A stretch of 52,145 bases of DNA from an uncultured Clostridia bacterium (GTDB taxonomy: Bacteria > Bacillota > Clostridia > Oscillospirales > QAKW01), in NCBI GenBank assembly GCA_944387895.1, contig CALXGQ010000004.1, positions 1 to 52,145 on the forward strand. The letters are read 5' to 3'. The notes under the pieces were generated by a model. It was not told where the DNA came from. It searched no databases and worked only from the letters and a program-made list of their open reading frames with translations. Positions within the stretch are counted from its first letter, which is position 1. The number at the start of each line of letters is the position of its first letter. The translations under genes were made by a program, and so were the position numbers. Positions 17,527 to 27,914 of the stretch are shown piece after piece.

Positions 17527-18828
17527 TTAGTGCGTTGCATCATATTCCCGTTTCCAGCCGTCGACAAAGGCGGAGCGGACGTCTTCCCAAAGCGCGTCGG
17601 TCTGGCCGCCCTGGGCATAGGCCAAAAGCGCTGCGCCGACTTCATTCTTCCAGTTCTCGTTGGGAATGGTCGCAAAATTCCAGGAAACCGGATCCAGCCC
17701 GGAATCCAGCATCTCCTCGGCAATGCGGCTCAGCGGATTGGAGGACGCAATGGCATCCTCAAAGGGAATGATAAATCCCATATCCTCCGCAAGGGCCTTG
17801 GTTCCCGTTTCGCCGGAAACGACCCAGTTGAGAAAATCAAGGGTTGCCTGAATATCCGCCTCCGAGGCGTTCTTATTGACGCACCAGTAGTTCTCGCTGC
17901 CGGTGCAAAGCCCCTGATCCTCTTCCCCGTCGGCGCCGATATAGATCGGCAGCATCCCCACGTTTTCGGCGCCGATCTTTTCTTCCATCGTCGTATCCCA
18001 CGCCCAGGTGCCGTTCTGATAGAACACCGCCTCGCCGTTATTGAACTCTCCCGCCGCCTCATCACCGGTCTTTACGCCGATTTCCGAAGGCGCGCAGGTG
18101 GCGTTATTGAGATAGAGATCCCAGATCTGCCGATATTCGTCCAGATAATCGCCCTGGATCTCGGCTGTTGAGGAAATGTCCCGTTCCTCATACTCATAAT
18201 AGATCGGCAGATTGGCAAGATGGGTTTTAAACCGCCAATCGGAAGAGGCGTCCATGCCGGCGGAAGTGAAGGCGCCCTTGATGCCCAGCTCCTCTTTCCT
18301 GCTCTGAATATCCTCCACCAGCGTTTTGAACGAGGCGAAGTTATTCACCTGATCCAAACTGGTGATCTTGGCGCCCTCTAAGGCAAAATATCGGTCAAGA
18401 ATGGTTTTGTTGTAGATGATGCCGTAGGTTTCCAGAACATAGGCGATGCCCAGAACCTTTCCGTCCTCCTTCAGCGCAAAATCCTCATCGGTCAAATGGC
18501 TGTAGACCTCCGTACCGGAAAGATCGTAGCAGTAATCCTTCCAGCTCGCCAGACCTACCGGCCCGTTTACCTGAAAAAGAGTCGGCGCATTGGATTTGAC
18601 GATTTCGGCGGAAAGGGTGTCTTCATAATCGCCGGACGCGGCGGTAACGACCGTCACCTTAACGCCGGTTTCCTGCGTATAGGTTTCGGCCAGAGCCTTC
18701 CACTCGTCGTCCTGCTCCGGTTTGAAGTTCAGATAATAGACGCTGCCTGCCGTTTGCGTCCGGGCGCACCCGCTCAAAAGGGTGCAGACCAAAGCCGTCA
18801 GACAGATCCATGAGAGCATTTTTTTCAT
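17527..18828 (-). CDS. Sugar ABC transporter substrate-binding lipoprotein
   Basis: Extracellular solute-binding protein (family 1, PF01547 type) of 433 residues. It starts with a lipoprotein signal (MKKMLSWICLTALVCTLL) and the lipobox LLSGC, so Cys about 21 should be lipidated and anchored. The mature part shows the DEWKALAETYTQETGVKVTVV opening and the GEAVFYQNGTWAW segment common in CUT1 binding proteins. A longer frame exists upstream, but only the ATG at 18828 has an AGGAGG site at good spacing. It leads the importer operon. The ligand is unknown; oligosaccharides such as alpha-galactosides would fit the nearby GH4 enzyme. Confidence 0.92.
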   Translation of the reverse strand: MKKMLSWICLTALVCTLLSGCARTQTAGSVYYLNFKPEQDDEWKALAETYTQETGVKVTVVTAASGDYEDTLSAEIVKSNAPTLFQVNGPVGLASWKDYCYDLSGTEVYSHLTDEDFALKEDGKVLGIAYVLETYGIIYNKTILDRYFALEGAKITSLDQVNNFASFKTLVEDIQSRKEELGIKGAFTSAGMDASSDWRFKTHLANLPIYYEYEERDISSTAEIQGDYLDEYRQIWDLYLNNATCAPSEIGVKTGDEAAGEFNNGEAVFYQNGTWAWDTTMEEKIGAENVGMLPIYIGADGEEDQGLCTGSENYWCVNKNASEADIQATLDFLNWVVSGETGTKALAEDMGFIIPFEDAIASSNPLSRIAEEMLDSGLDPVSWNFATIPNENWKNEVGAALLAYAQGGQTDALWEDVRSAFVDGWKREYDATH

Positions 18829-18939
18829 TGTCGTTTTCCTCCTGATTATTTTCTTTATTATTTTGTAAAAAATCGCCATAATTATGCGCGCGATTCAAAA
18901 ATGCTCCCATTCCCGCAAAAAGCCGCCGGCCGGCAAAAC

Positions 18940-18976
18940 AAAAAAAGCAAGCTGCCGGGATCTTCCGGCAGCTTGC
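18940..18976 (-). terminator. Terminator after dnaJ
   Basis: On the minus strand a 12-bp perfect stem (18947-18958 with 18965-18976, loop of six) is followed by a run of seven T. Confidence 0.88.
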
Positions 18977-19020
18977 CCCTTGCGCCGCGCCTTTGGAACC
19001 GGATCGCTCCGGCGCAGCCT

Positions 19021-20160
19021 TTACTTAAATATTTTCCCCAGCTTTTCCAGAAAGCTGTTCTTTTTATCAAAATTCCTATCGTCCAGCGATTTCCCGAACT
19101 CCCGCAGCATTTCTTTCTGCTTTTTGGAAAGATTGCGCGGAATCTCCACGTCGATGGTCACAAAGAGATCGCCTTTGCTTTTGGTGCCGATTTTGGTGAT
19201 ACCCTTGCCCCGGAACCGGAAGGTGCTCCCGGTCTGCGTGCCTTCGGGCAGATCATATTCCACCTTTCCCTCCAGCGTGGGGATCAGCATCTTGACGCCC
19301 AGCGTCGCATCCACAAGGCTGACGGGGATCTTGCAGTAAAGATCGTTGCCGCGCCGCTCAAAAAGAGCATGGGGACGCACCTGGATCCCGATGTAAACAT
19401 CGCCGTCCGGCCCGCCGTTGGATCCGGCGTGACCCTGGTTGCGCATCGTCAGCGTCTGGCCGTCGTCGATCCCGGCGGGGATTTTAACGGAGATCTTTTT
19501 ATCCTCCGTAATGATCCCGCCCTGACAATGGGAGCAGGGCACCTTGATGCGCTTGCCGCGGCCGCCGCAGGATGGGCAGGTGCTCTGAGATTGAATGTTG
19601 CCGAGGATCGTCCGCTGCACGCTGGTCACAACGCCGCTGCCTTTACACTGCGGACAGGTTTCCAGCTCTTTTCCGTCCTTTGCACCGGTACCGGCGCAAT
19701 GCTTGCAGCTCCGACGCCGCCGCAGGGAAATTTCCTTTTCGCAGCCAAACGCCGCTTCCTCAAAGGAGATGGTAACGTAGGTTTCGATATCCTCCCCTTT
19801 TCGCGGCCCGTTGGAACGGGAGCGTCCGCCGCCGAACCCGCCGAAAAACGAACTGAATACATCGCCAAAATCTCCCATCCCGCCAAAGCCGCCGAATCCG
19901 CCGGCTCCGGCGCCGCCGGCGCCGTAGTTCGGATCTACGCCCGCATGACCGAACTGATCATACCGTGCTTTCTTTTCGGAATCAGAAAGAACGCCGTATG
20001 CTTCGTTGACCTCTTTGAATTTTTCTTCCGCTTTGGCGTCCCCCGGATTCAGATCGGGGTGATACTGCTTCGCCAGCTTCCGGTAAGCTTTTTTGATTTC
20101 ATCGTCTGAAGCGCTTTTGGATAAACCCAATACGTCGTAATAATCTCGTTTTTCTGCCAT
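19021..20160 (-). CDS. dnaJ: Chaperone protein DnaJ
   Basis: Type I Hsp40 co-chaperone that delivers substrates to DnaK and stimulates its ATPase. The J domain (residues 1-70) has the HPD motif in [11 protein letters not shown] Gly/Phe-rich linker (about 75-125) follows. The zinc region carries four Cys pairs ([32 protein letters not shown]). The last departs from CxxCxGxG by ending GI instead of GxG. C-terminal peptide-binding domains complete the 379 residues. It is the last gene of the hrcA-grpE-dnaK-dnaJ operon and is followed by a strong terminator. Confidence 0.97.
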   Translation of the reverse strand: MAEKRDYYDVLGLSKSASDDEIKKAYRKLAKQYHPDLNPGDAKAEEKFKEVNEAYGVLSDSEKKARYDQFGHAGVDPNYGAGGAGAGGFGGFGGMGDFGDVFSSFFGGFGGGRSRSNGPRKGEDIETYVTISFEEAAFGCEKEISLRRRRSCKHCAGTGAKDGKELETCPQCKGSGVVTSVQRTILGNIQSQSTCPSCGGRGKRIKVPCSHCQGGIITEDKKISVKIPAGIDDGQTLTMRNQGHAGSNGGPDGDVYIGIQVRPHALFERRGNDLYCKIPVSLVDATLGVKMLIPTLEGKVEYDLPEGTQTGSTFRFRGKGITKIGTKSKGDLFVTIDVEIPRNLSKKQKEMLREFGKSLDDRNFDKKNSFLEKLGKIFK

Positions 20161-20256
20161 CGTATCACCTGATTTCTCTTTTGGTTTGTATACATGTACT
20201 TCGTTCTTTGCACAATTCCGGGCAGCGGCGCCGCTGTCCGCTGCCCGGATGGTTCA

Positions 20257-22083
<1,827 letters not shown>

Positions 22084-22096
22084 AAGTCATACCTCC

Positions 22097-22702
22097 TCAG
22101 TTCGCCGTTTTTACCACGGCGGGTCGAATAACATTTTCTTCTTTATATACATAGCCTCGCTGGAACACCTCGACGATCTCATTTTCGCCGCGTTCCGGAT
22201 CTTCTATGTGCATAATGGCTTCATGACGATTCGGATCAAAGGTTTCCCCCGCCGCGCCGATGGGGGTAACGCTGATTTTGTTCAGCGCCTCCAGCATCTG
22301 CTGCAGGATCATTTCAACCCCGCTCTTAAAGCTGCTTTCCTCTTCGCCTGCCGAAGCGATGGCGCGCTCCAGATTATCGATGGCAGGCAAAATCACCCCC
22401 ACCGCTCTGGTAACGCCGTCGCCGACCAGCCGGTCCTTCTCCCGGGCCGTTCGCTTTCGGAAATTATCATACTCCGCATAAAGCCGCAGATATTGATCAT
22501 GCTCCGCGTTGTATTTTTCTTCCCATTCGTTCGGCTTCTTTTTTTTCTTTTTGGGCGCCGTTTCCGCAGCCGGCTCCTCCTGCCCGGAGACCGTTTTTTC
22601 CGGTTCCGGTTGTGCCGGTTCCTGTTTTTCCGGCTCCGGTTGTGCCGCTTCCGGTTTCACCGGTTCCGCTTCCGGAGTCCTCTTTTCCTTATTTTCTTCC
22701 AT
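22097..22702 (-). CDS. grpE: Nucleotide exchange factor GrpE
   Basis: Dimeric exchange factor that releases ADP from DnaK. The conserved C-terminal part contains EYDNFRKRTAREKDRLV and the beta domain with FDPNRHEAIMHIED. The N-terminal 60 residues are unusual: a Pro/Glu/Gln-rich stretch with near-repeats of QPEPEK and then six lysines, probably disordered. The start is the ATG at 22702, which shares a base with the hrcA stop (TGATG) and has a GGGAGG site; the frame runs 13 codons further upstream. Length from this start is 201 residues. Confidence 0.95.
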   Translation of the reverse strand: MEENKEKRTPEAEPVKPEAAQPEPEKQEPAQPEPEKTVSGQEEPAAETAPKKKKKKPNEWEEKYNAEHDQYLRLYAEYDNFRKRTAREKDRLVGDGVTRAVGVILPAIDNLERAIASAGEEESSFKSGVEMILQQMLEALNKISVTPIGAAGETFDPNRHEAIMHIEDPERGENEIVEVFQRGYVYKEENVIRPAVVKTAN

Positions 22703-23727
22703 CAGGATCCCTCCCTGTCTTTTAAATATTGTTCGATGCACTTCGCAAAATATTCCACCTGGGAAGCATTTGCGCCGTAATCCATCCGTTTGGGGCCAAG
22801 AAGGCTGATTGCCCCAAACCCTGTTTTGCTGTCGTATTTCCGGACGATCAGCCCCATATCGCTGAAGTTGATGCCGGCGATCTCGCTGCCGATGGCAATG
22901 GAAAGCTCATTGCCGCTCTGGGCGGCGAGAAGAGCGCGGATCTCTTCTTCACGGCTGAGGAACCGCATCAGGTTCTGAACTTTATGAACTTCATAGAATT
23001 CAGGATGAGAAAGCAGGTTGCTCTCCCCGGATACAAACACCTTCGGATTGCGGATGGAATCCACCATATTCTTGATGATCCCGGCCATAAATTCCCAGTT
23101 CTGATGCAGCCGGGAAAGCCGCTGCTCCAGAACCTTGAAATCCTCATCGGTCAGGCGCGCGAAGCTGACATCGCCCAGAAAATCATTGAGCACCTGGGAA
23201 AGATCGCGGATATCCTCGTCGTCAACCAGAAAATAAAAGCGGCAGACGCTGTTTTTTACCGTTCCGCTATGAGTGATCGCAACCAGGTTCAGGCAATTTT
23301 CCGCCGTTTTGATCAGCTCCACCTTGATGATCCGATCCTCATCGGAATGCGCCATCACCGCCACGGCCGTATAGCCGGTGATTTCGGAAAACCGGGAAAG
23401 CGCGTGCTTGAGAAACTCATCGACGTTTCCCGATGGATCCGCAACAGCCTGCTGAATGACCGCCGCCCGCTCCGCCGGTAAGATGGGAGCCTGCAAAAGC
23501 TGATCCACATAGTAGCGGTATCCTTTTTCCGTCGGCACCCTGCCAGCGCTGGTGTGAGGCTGCTCAAGATACGCTTCCCGCTCCAGTTCCGCCAGATCAT
23601 TGCGCACGGTGGCGGAAGAAACATTCAGATTCGCCCGCTCCAGTATCAATTTGGAGGAAACCGGATCTCCGGTATCAACGTAAGCTTCAACCGCAGCCTT
23701 TAGGATCACGTTTAACCGATCCTTCAT
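22702..23727 (-). CDS. hrcA: Heat-inducible transcription repressor HrcA
   Basis: Repressor of class I heat-shock genes that binds CIRCE and is kept active by GroEL. The 341-residue protein has an N-terminal winged helix (about residues 1-70, DPVSSKLILERANLNVSSATVRNDLAELE) and a C-terminal GAF-like domain including LLGPKRMDY. It is first in the operon, directly behind a perfect CIRCE operator, so it represses its own operon. Overlap with grpE by one base suggests coupling. Confidence 0.96.
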   Translation of the reverse strand: MKDRLNVILKAAVEAYVDTGDPVSSKLILERANLNVSSATVRNDLAELEREAYLEQPHTSAGRVPTEKGYRYYVDQLLQAPILPAERAAVIQQAVADPSGNVDEFLKHALSRFSEITGYTAVAVMAHSDEDRIIKVELIKTAENCLNLVAITHSGTVKNSVCRFYFLVDDEDIRDLSQVLNDFLGDVSFARLTDEDFKVLEQRLSRLHQNWEFMAGIIKNMVDSIRNPKVFVSGESNLLSHPEFYEVHKVQNLMRFLSREEEIRALLAAQSGNELSIAIGSEIAGINFSDMGLIVRKYDSKTGFGAISLLGPKRMDYGANASQVEYFAKCIEQYLKDREGS

Positions 23728-23750
23728 TTTCCTACCTGCCTTTCAATCTT

Positions 23751-23777
23751 TTAGCACTCAACGCCTTCGAGTGCTAA
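23751..23777 (-). promoter_or_regulatory. CIRCE operator
   Basis: Perfect inverted repeat TTAGCACTC - nine bases - GAGTGCTAA, the HrcA binding site. It lies between the hrcA promoter and the hrcA start codon. Confidence 0.97.
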
Positions 23778-23784
23778 CAATGAT

Positions 23785-23813
23785 ACTTTACCACTTTTCT
23801 TTCCGATTGTCAA
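23785..23813 (-). promoter_or_regulatory. Promoter for hrcA-grpE-dnaK-dnaJ
   Basis: On the minus strand TTGACA (23808-23813) and TAAAGT (23785-23790) are 17 bases apart. The CIRCE element lies at the transcription start region, the standard arrangement for repression. Confidence 0.8.
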
Positions 23814-23854
23814 CACCTACAAACATTTTTTTATTAATATGTTGTGAATAATTC

Positions 23855-23884
23855 TTGACAATTTATGAACGCTGCTTATATAAT
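23855..23884 (+). promoter_or_regulatory. Promoter for the YdbC-like gene
   Basis: Perfect TTGACA (23855-23860) and perfect TATAAT (23879-23884) with an 18-base spacer. Confidence 0.75.
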
Positions 23885-23922
23885 ATAATAAATAATAGAT
23901 AAATAGTAAAGGAGGGATAACC

Positions 23923-24147
23923 TTGGCAGAATTTAAATATGAAATCACCGAGCGTTTCGGCACGCTGCCCCAGAACGCCAACGGCTGGGCGAAGCAGCTC
24001 AACAAAATCAGCTGGATGGAGCGCGCGCCCAAATACGATTTAAGAGAGTGGTCTCCCGACGGTACAAAAATGAACAAAGGCGTTTCCTTCACCGACGAGG
24101 AGCTGAAAGCCTTGCGGGACCTTCTCAACAGCATGGATCTGGACTGA
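23923..24147 (+). CDS. YdbC-like PC4-domain single-strand DNA-binding protein
   Basis: A 74-residue protein resembling the YdbC/PC4 family of Firmicutes, which binds single-stranded nucleic acid as a dimer. Recognisable features are the opening FKYEITERFGTL, GWAKQLNKISWMERAPKYDLREW and a C-terminal helix starting FTDEELKALRDLL. The start is a TTG with a strong GGAGGG site; no ATG alternative is available. It has its own consensus promoter and terminator. The cellular role of YdbC proteins is poorly known, so only the fold and binding are proposed. Confidence 0.85.
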   Translation: MAEFKYEITERFGTLPQNANGWAKQLNKISWMERAPKYDLREWSPDGTKMNKGVSFTDEELKALRDLLNSMDLD

Positions 24148-24164
24148 TAACAACATAGCAGCAT

Positions 24165-24198
24165 AAATGCCTGCGGAATAAATCCGCAGGCATTTTTT
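24165..24198 (+). terminator. Terminator after the YdbC-like gene
   Basis: 13-bp perfect stem (24165-24177 with 24183-24195), loop ATAAA, then a T run. Confidence 0.9.
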
Positions 24199-24206
24199 GA
24201 TCAAAT

Positions 24207-24234
24207 AAACCGGCCTTCCACAGAAGGCCGGTTT
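24207..24234 (-). terminator. Terminator after the DUF3810-like gene
   Basis: 12-bp perfect stem (24207-24218 with 24223-24234), loop CACA. On the minus strand it is followed only by TTTATTT-like sequence, so it is weaker leftward. Confidence 0.6.
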
Positions 24235-24251
24235 CTTCTATTATTGGGGAA

Positions 24252-25778
24252 TCAGGCGGTAAGACCGGCGCCGGAACCGTCGTTCACATAGGGCTCGGGA
24301 TTATACTCATCATATACCGTCTCAGTTTCCATGCCCCAGTCGCCCGTTTCCTGGCTGAGGAAGAAGTCAACCAGATATCTGGCATAAAAATACTTCTTAC
24401 TGCTGACAGGGACGGGATCTTCCTCGGTATTGAAATCCAGCGTGATATCGCCGTTGTCTACGCGGATATTAAAGTCCATGTAGAGCAGCTTGGCCAGAAC
24501 CAGATAATCCTCGGTGCTGGTCTTTTGCGCCGCCGCGCTGAATTCCACCAGATTGGAAACATTGCCGTAAAGAAGATCCAGCTCCTTCACATAGGCGATA
24601 ACGTCCTTCTTGGCGCTTTCCTTCAGAGCGGAAACGCAGTAGAGATGCACGTTGGGGCTGATCTTATAAGCGACCGTGCCCACTTCCAGATAAGCGTCGA
24701 AATAAGCCGAATACTTGATATACTCGGTGTTATACGTACTGCCGTTATCCGCAAGAACATCGGAATACTGAGAGCAGACCAGGAAAGCAATAAAGCTGGC
24801 GTCCGCGTCGTCGGTGATTCCGCGCTGCTTGGCAATGGCGCGCGCCACCTGCATGGGAACCGCTACCTCCGGATAATCCGGATTAATCAGAACTTCGCTG
24901 GTCAGCGGGCTGTAAATACTGCCGACGCCCATCGCCGTATAGAGCGGGCTGGCAATCAGGGTTTTGACCTTGACTTCTTTCCCGGCCAGGAAGGGATAAT
25001 CCTCGGCCGCCGCCTCAAAGCAGGCGTTGACCGCCTCACCGATCTCTTCGATGGAGCTGCCGGTAGAGGCATACCGGGAATGGCCGGAAGCCGTGTAATA
25101 AATATTATTCATTCCTTCCACGGCCACTTCATTGATCTGATCCGAAAAATAAATCAGGCTGCTGTTCATGGAGCGGGAAGTGAAACTGAAGGGGCGATAC
25201 TCATCCACAAGGTAAGAGTTGTATAATGCGACCCGGTTTGTCGTCACGCCGTAGCACATCGTATAGATCAAGAACCCGGCGCCGAAAACAGCCAGCAGGA
25301 CATAGGCGAACTGAACCCAGATCCCGGCGATCTTAACGCCTTCCTTTTCCTTGATCGTCTTATAGATCAGGAATCCGGCATAGGCAAGAATCCCGGCCAC
25401 CACTACAACCGCTAATATTTCCATCAAAGAAACAGGCAGGAGATTGGAAACCGTTGTCAGCGCGTTACGCACAACCTTGGAAAGAGAAGTGGTGAGCGTT
25501 TCGCTGATATCGCGCGAAACCATGGCCAGAATATACAAAACCAAGCCAATAACGCCCAGCGCGGCAATACACCATTTAATAATGGAGAATGCCGTGTTGT
25601 TCATCAGAATCAACTTTAATTTTTCTTTTCTGGTGTAAACAGGCTTGATCGCCTCCAAATCGGAAACGTCAAATTCAAATTCGTTATCGAATTCGGCTAA
25701 ATCATCCAGAGTGAACTCACCGGCTAACGCCTCTAATTCCTCCATCTGCAAGCCTTCTTGCTTTTCATTCTCGGCCAT
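24252..25778 (-). CDS. DUF3810-like membrane protein with erased zinc-protease motif
   Basis: A 508-residue protein: an acidic cytoplasmic N-terminus of about 60 residues, membrane segments near 65-88, 119-139 and 153-174, then a large domain. The domain resembles DUF3810 (YPFLAGKEVKVKTLIASPLYTAMGVGSIYSPLTSE, then QRGITDDADASFIAFLVC, then YSAYFDAYLEV). In DUF3810 the segment before QRG is normally HExAH, a zinc-metalloprotease motif, followed by an EDEANF helix. Here the five residues are R313-A-I-A-K317, so both His and the Glu are gone, and the later Glu is Ala. It is therefore probably a non-catalytic pseudo-protease. The ATG at 25778 has an AGGAGG site; a GTG 15 bases upstream overlaps that site. 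Confidence 0.75.
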   Translation of the reverse strand: MAENEKQEGLQMEELEALAGEFTLDDLAEFDNEFEFDVSDLEAIKPVYTRKEKLKLILMNNTAFSIIKWCIAALGVIGLVLYILAMVSRDISETLTTSLSKVVRNALTTVSNLLPVSLMEILAVVVVAGILAYAGFLIYKTIKEKEGVKIAGIWVQFAYVLLAVFGAGFLIYTMCYGVTTNRVALYNSYLVDEYRPFSFTSRSMNSSLIYFSDQINEVAVEGMNNIYYTASGHSRYASTGSSIEEIGEAVNACFEAAAEDYPFLAGKEVKVKTLIASPLYTAMGVGSIYSPLTSEVLINPDYPEVAVPMQVARAIAKQRGITDDADASFIAFLVCSQYSDVLADNGSTYNTEYIKYSAYFDAYLEVGTVAYKISPNVHLYCVSALKESAKKDVIAYVKELDLLYGNVSNLVEFSAAAQKTSTEDYLVLAKLLYMDFNIRVDNGDITLDFNTEEDPVPVSSKKYFYARYLVDFFLSQETGDWGMETETVYDEYNPEPYVNDGSGAGLTA

Positions 25779-25819
25779 ATGCGTCCTCCTCACCTATCAT
25801 TAGGATGATATATAGCTAT

Positions 25820-25848
25820 ATTTTACATTAAATTAGACAAAATTTCAA
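25820..25848 (-). promoter_or_regulatory. Promoter for the DUF3810-like gene
   Basis: On the minus strand TTGAAA (25843-25848) and TAAAAT (25820-25825) are 17 bases apart. Confidence 0.6.
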
Positions 25849-25876
25849 GTGCTTATTTACAATTTTTATACTTTTT

Positions 25877-26917
25877 TTATTGCTCCCGGCCGCCGCGCTC
25901 GATAACGCCGCCTCCCAGCAGACAATTTTCCCAGTAAAAAACCGCGCTTTGCCCGGGTGCCGGAGCGAATTTCGGCTGCTCGAAATGCAGAATCGCCCGG
26001 TTCCCTTCCAAAAGCTCCACTTCTACCGGCGTATCCTGATCGCGATAGCGGATTTTGGCGGTGATCCCCTCATCCGGCAGCGGAAGATGCAGCACCACGT
26101 CGCGCAGATATACCGTTGCGGTCTCCAGAGCTTCCTTTTCATCCAGAACCACGGTATTGTTCTCCGCGTCCAGCGCCGCCACATATTTCCGGCCGTCCGA
26201 AGGGACGCCCAGCCCGCGGCGCTGCCCCACCGTATAATAGCAGACCCCTTCATGCCGCCCCAGAATCCTGCCGGAGGCATCCAGAATATCGCCGGGCCGC
26301 GGCGGGGATCCGGTATATTTTTCAATGAAGGCGCCATGGGAACAGCCCGGTTCCAGAAAACAAATATCCAGCGAATCCTTTTGATCCGCCGCGGAAAGAC
26401 CGTTCCGCTCCGCCATATCCCGCACCGCCTGCTTGTCCGGCATCCCGCCGAGGGGAAGCAGGAGCCGCCCGCGGCAATTTTCGTCCAGCCTGTAAAGCAT
26501 ATAGCTCTGATCCTTCTCCTGCCCGGGGATCCGCCGGATCAGATGGCGGCCGCTCCCGGTTTCGACCGAAGCGTAATGCCCTGTTGCAATGTTTTCACAT
26601 CCCAGCGCGTCCGCCGCCTGAAGAAGCCCTCGGAATTTCACCGCGGGATTGCATAAGATACACGGATTGGGCGTCGTCCCTTTTTTATACAGTTCCGCAA
26701 AGGGGCGCACCACCTTTTCTTCAAAATCCTTCCGCATATCCTTGATATAAAAGGGGATGCCGAGCTCTTTCGCCGCCCGCCGCGCATCTTCTTCCCCGGA
26801 TCCCACGTCGTGCATCCGAAGAAATACGCCGACCGGCTGAAACCCTTCCTGCTGAAGCAGCAGAACAGAGACTGCACTATCTACGCCTCCGCTCAGTCCT
26901 ACCGCAATTTTTTTCAT
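25877..26917 (-). CDS. mnmA: tRNA-specific 2-thiouridylase MnmA
   Basis: Installs sulfur at the 2-position of wobble uridine-34 of tRNA-Lys, -Glu and -Gln, using ATP and a persulfide relay. The PP-loop SGGVDS is at residues 9-14. The catalytic Cys lies in TPNPCILCN and the second Cys in DSLDICFLE. The YYTVGQRRGLG motif and a C-terminal beta-barrel complete 346 residues, a normal length. The start codon overlaps the degV stop by four bases (ATGA), so the two genes are translationally coupled. Confidence 0.95.
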   Translation of the reverse strand: MKKIAVGLSGGVDSAVSVLLLQQEGFQPVGVFLRMHDVGSGEEDARRAAKELGIPFYIKDMRKDFEEKVVRPFAELYKKGTTPNPCILCNPAVKFRGLLQAADALGCENIATGHYASVETGSGRHLIRRIPGQEKDQSYMLYRLDENCRGRLLLPLGGMPDKQAVRDMAERNGLSAADQKDSLDICFLEPGCSHGAFIEKYTGSPPRPGDILDASGRILGRHEGVCYYTVGQRRGLGVPSDGRKYVAALDAENNTVVLDEKEALETATVYLRDVVLHLPLPDEGITAKIRYRDQDTPVEVELLEGNRAILHFEQPKFAPAPGQSAVFYWENCLLGGGVIERGGREQ

Positions 26918-27768
26918 TCCGTAACCTCAAAAAGAACGCCCAACGTACCCGGCCCGCAGTGACTGGTGATCACGCAGCCCGCGTCGGTTTCATAAATTTC
27001 CGCAAAAATACCGGCTCCACGCACCACTTCATAAACCTTCTGCACCGTTTCGGGGCGGCATTTCGTATGGGTGATAAATACGCGGTTGCCCACGATCCTG
27101 CCTGCATTCTGCTCCAGCATTTCTTTGGCATACTGGACCATGACCGCGTCAATCACGCCGCGGTATTTTTTGCCAACGCCCATCGCGCCGTCCGTCACAT
27201 GGATGCAGGGGTGCAGCTTGAGAAGGTTGGCGCCCAGCGCCGCCACCGAAGAGCAGCGCCCGCCCATACGGAGGTAATCCAGCGTATCGACAACAAAGCT
27301 TGCCCGAACCAGCGGGATCCGGCGCAGAAGCTCCTGATAGATGGCGGCGGCGTCCATACCGGTCTCCTTCATATCGTAGGCGTCCAGCATCAGCAGCGCG
27401 GTCCCGGTCGAAAGATTGGCGCTGTCGACCACAAAAATATTCCCGCCGACCTCTTCCGCAGCCATCCGGGCGTTCTGATGGGTCACCGACATCGAAGAGG
27501 AGATGTTAAAATGGATCACATCATACCCTTCCTGAACAAAAGAAGAAAAATGCTCGATATAATCCGGGATCGTCGCAGCGGAGGTTTTCGGCAGCTGCTT
27601 GTTCTCCGCCACATAATCATAAATCATGTCCGGCTGGATCTCCGCACCGTCCTTATAAGAGCTTTCGCCTAAATTCACATAAAGAGGAAGCACCTTGACC
27701 CCAAACCGCTCCACCATCTCGGCGGAAAGATCGCAGGTACTGTCCGCAGATATCACGATCTTGTTCAT
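26914..27768 (-). CDS. DegV family fatty-acid-binding protein
   Basis: A 284-residue member of the DegV/FakB family, which binds a fatty acid and, in FakB cases, presents it to a kinase for phosphorylation. The N-terminal SADSTCDLSAEM and the SSSMSVTHQNARMAAEE segment are typical ligand-contact regions, as is the central MGGRCSS. A FakA kinase is not in this window, so the exact role is open. It is first in a two-gene unit with mnmA and has a good promoter at 27814-27842. Confidence 0.9.
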   Translation of the reverse strand: MNKIVISADSTCDLSAEMVERFGVKVLPLYVNLGESSYKDGAEIQPDMIYDYVAENKQLPKTSAATIPDYIEHFSSFVQEGYDVIHFNISSSMSVTHQNARMAAEEVGGNIFVVDSANLSTGTALLMLDAYDMKETGMDAAAIYQELLRRIPLVRASFVVDTLDYLRMGGRCSSVAALGANLLKLHPCIHVTDGAMGVGKKYRGVIDAVMVQYAKEMLEQNAGRIVGNRVFITHTKCRPETVQKVYEVVRGAGIFAEIYETDAGCVITSHCGPGTLGVLFEVTE

Positions 27769-27813
27769 TGCAATAAAATCCTTTCATCTTTAATTGTAAT
27801 ACAGGACATATAT

Positions 27814-27842
27814 AATATACCTGATTCCAATCGAAAAGTCAA
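27814..27842 (-). promoter_or_regulatory. Promoter for degV-mnmA
   Basis: On the minus strand TTGACT (27837-27842) and TATATT (27814-27819) are 17 bases apart. It is back to back with the fba promoter. Confidence 0.6.
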
Positions 27843-27850
27843 AGAAATTG

Positions 27851-27879
27851 TTGATTTTTTTGAAAGGCTGTCTTATAAT
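27851..27879 (+). promoter_or_regulatory. Promoter for fba
   Basis: TTGATT (27851-27856) and a perfect TATAAT (27874-27879) are 17 bases apart, ahead of the AGAGGAGG ribosome site of fba. Confidence 0.65.
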
Positions 27880-27914
27880 ATCAATGACAATGATTTCAAG
27901 AGGAGGATCATAAA

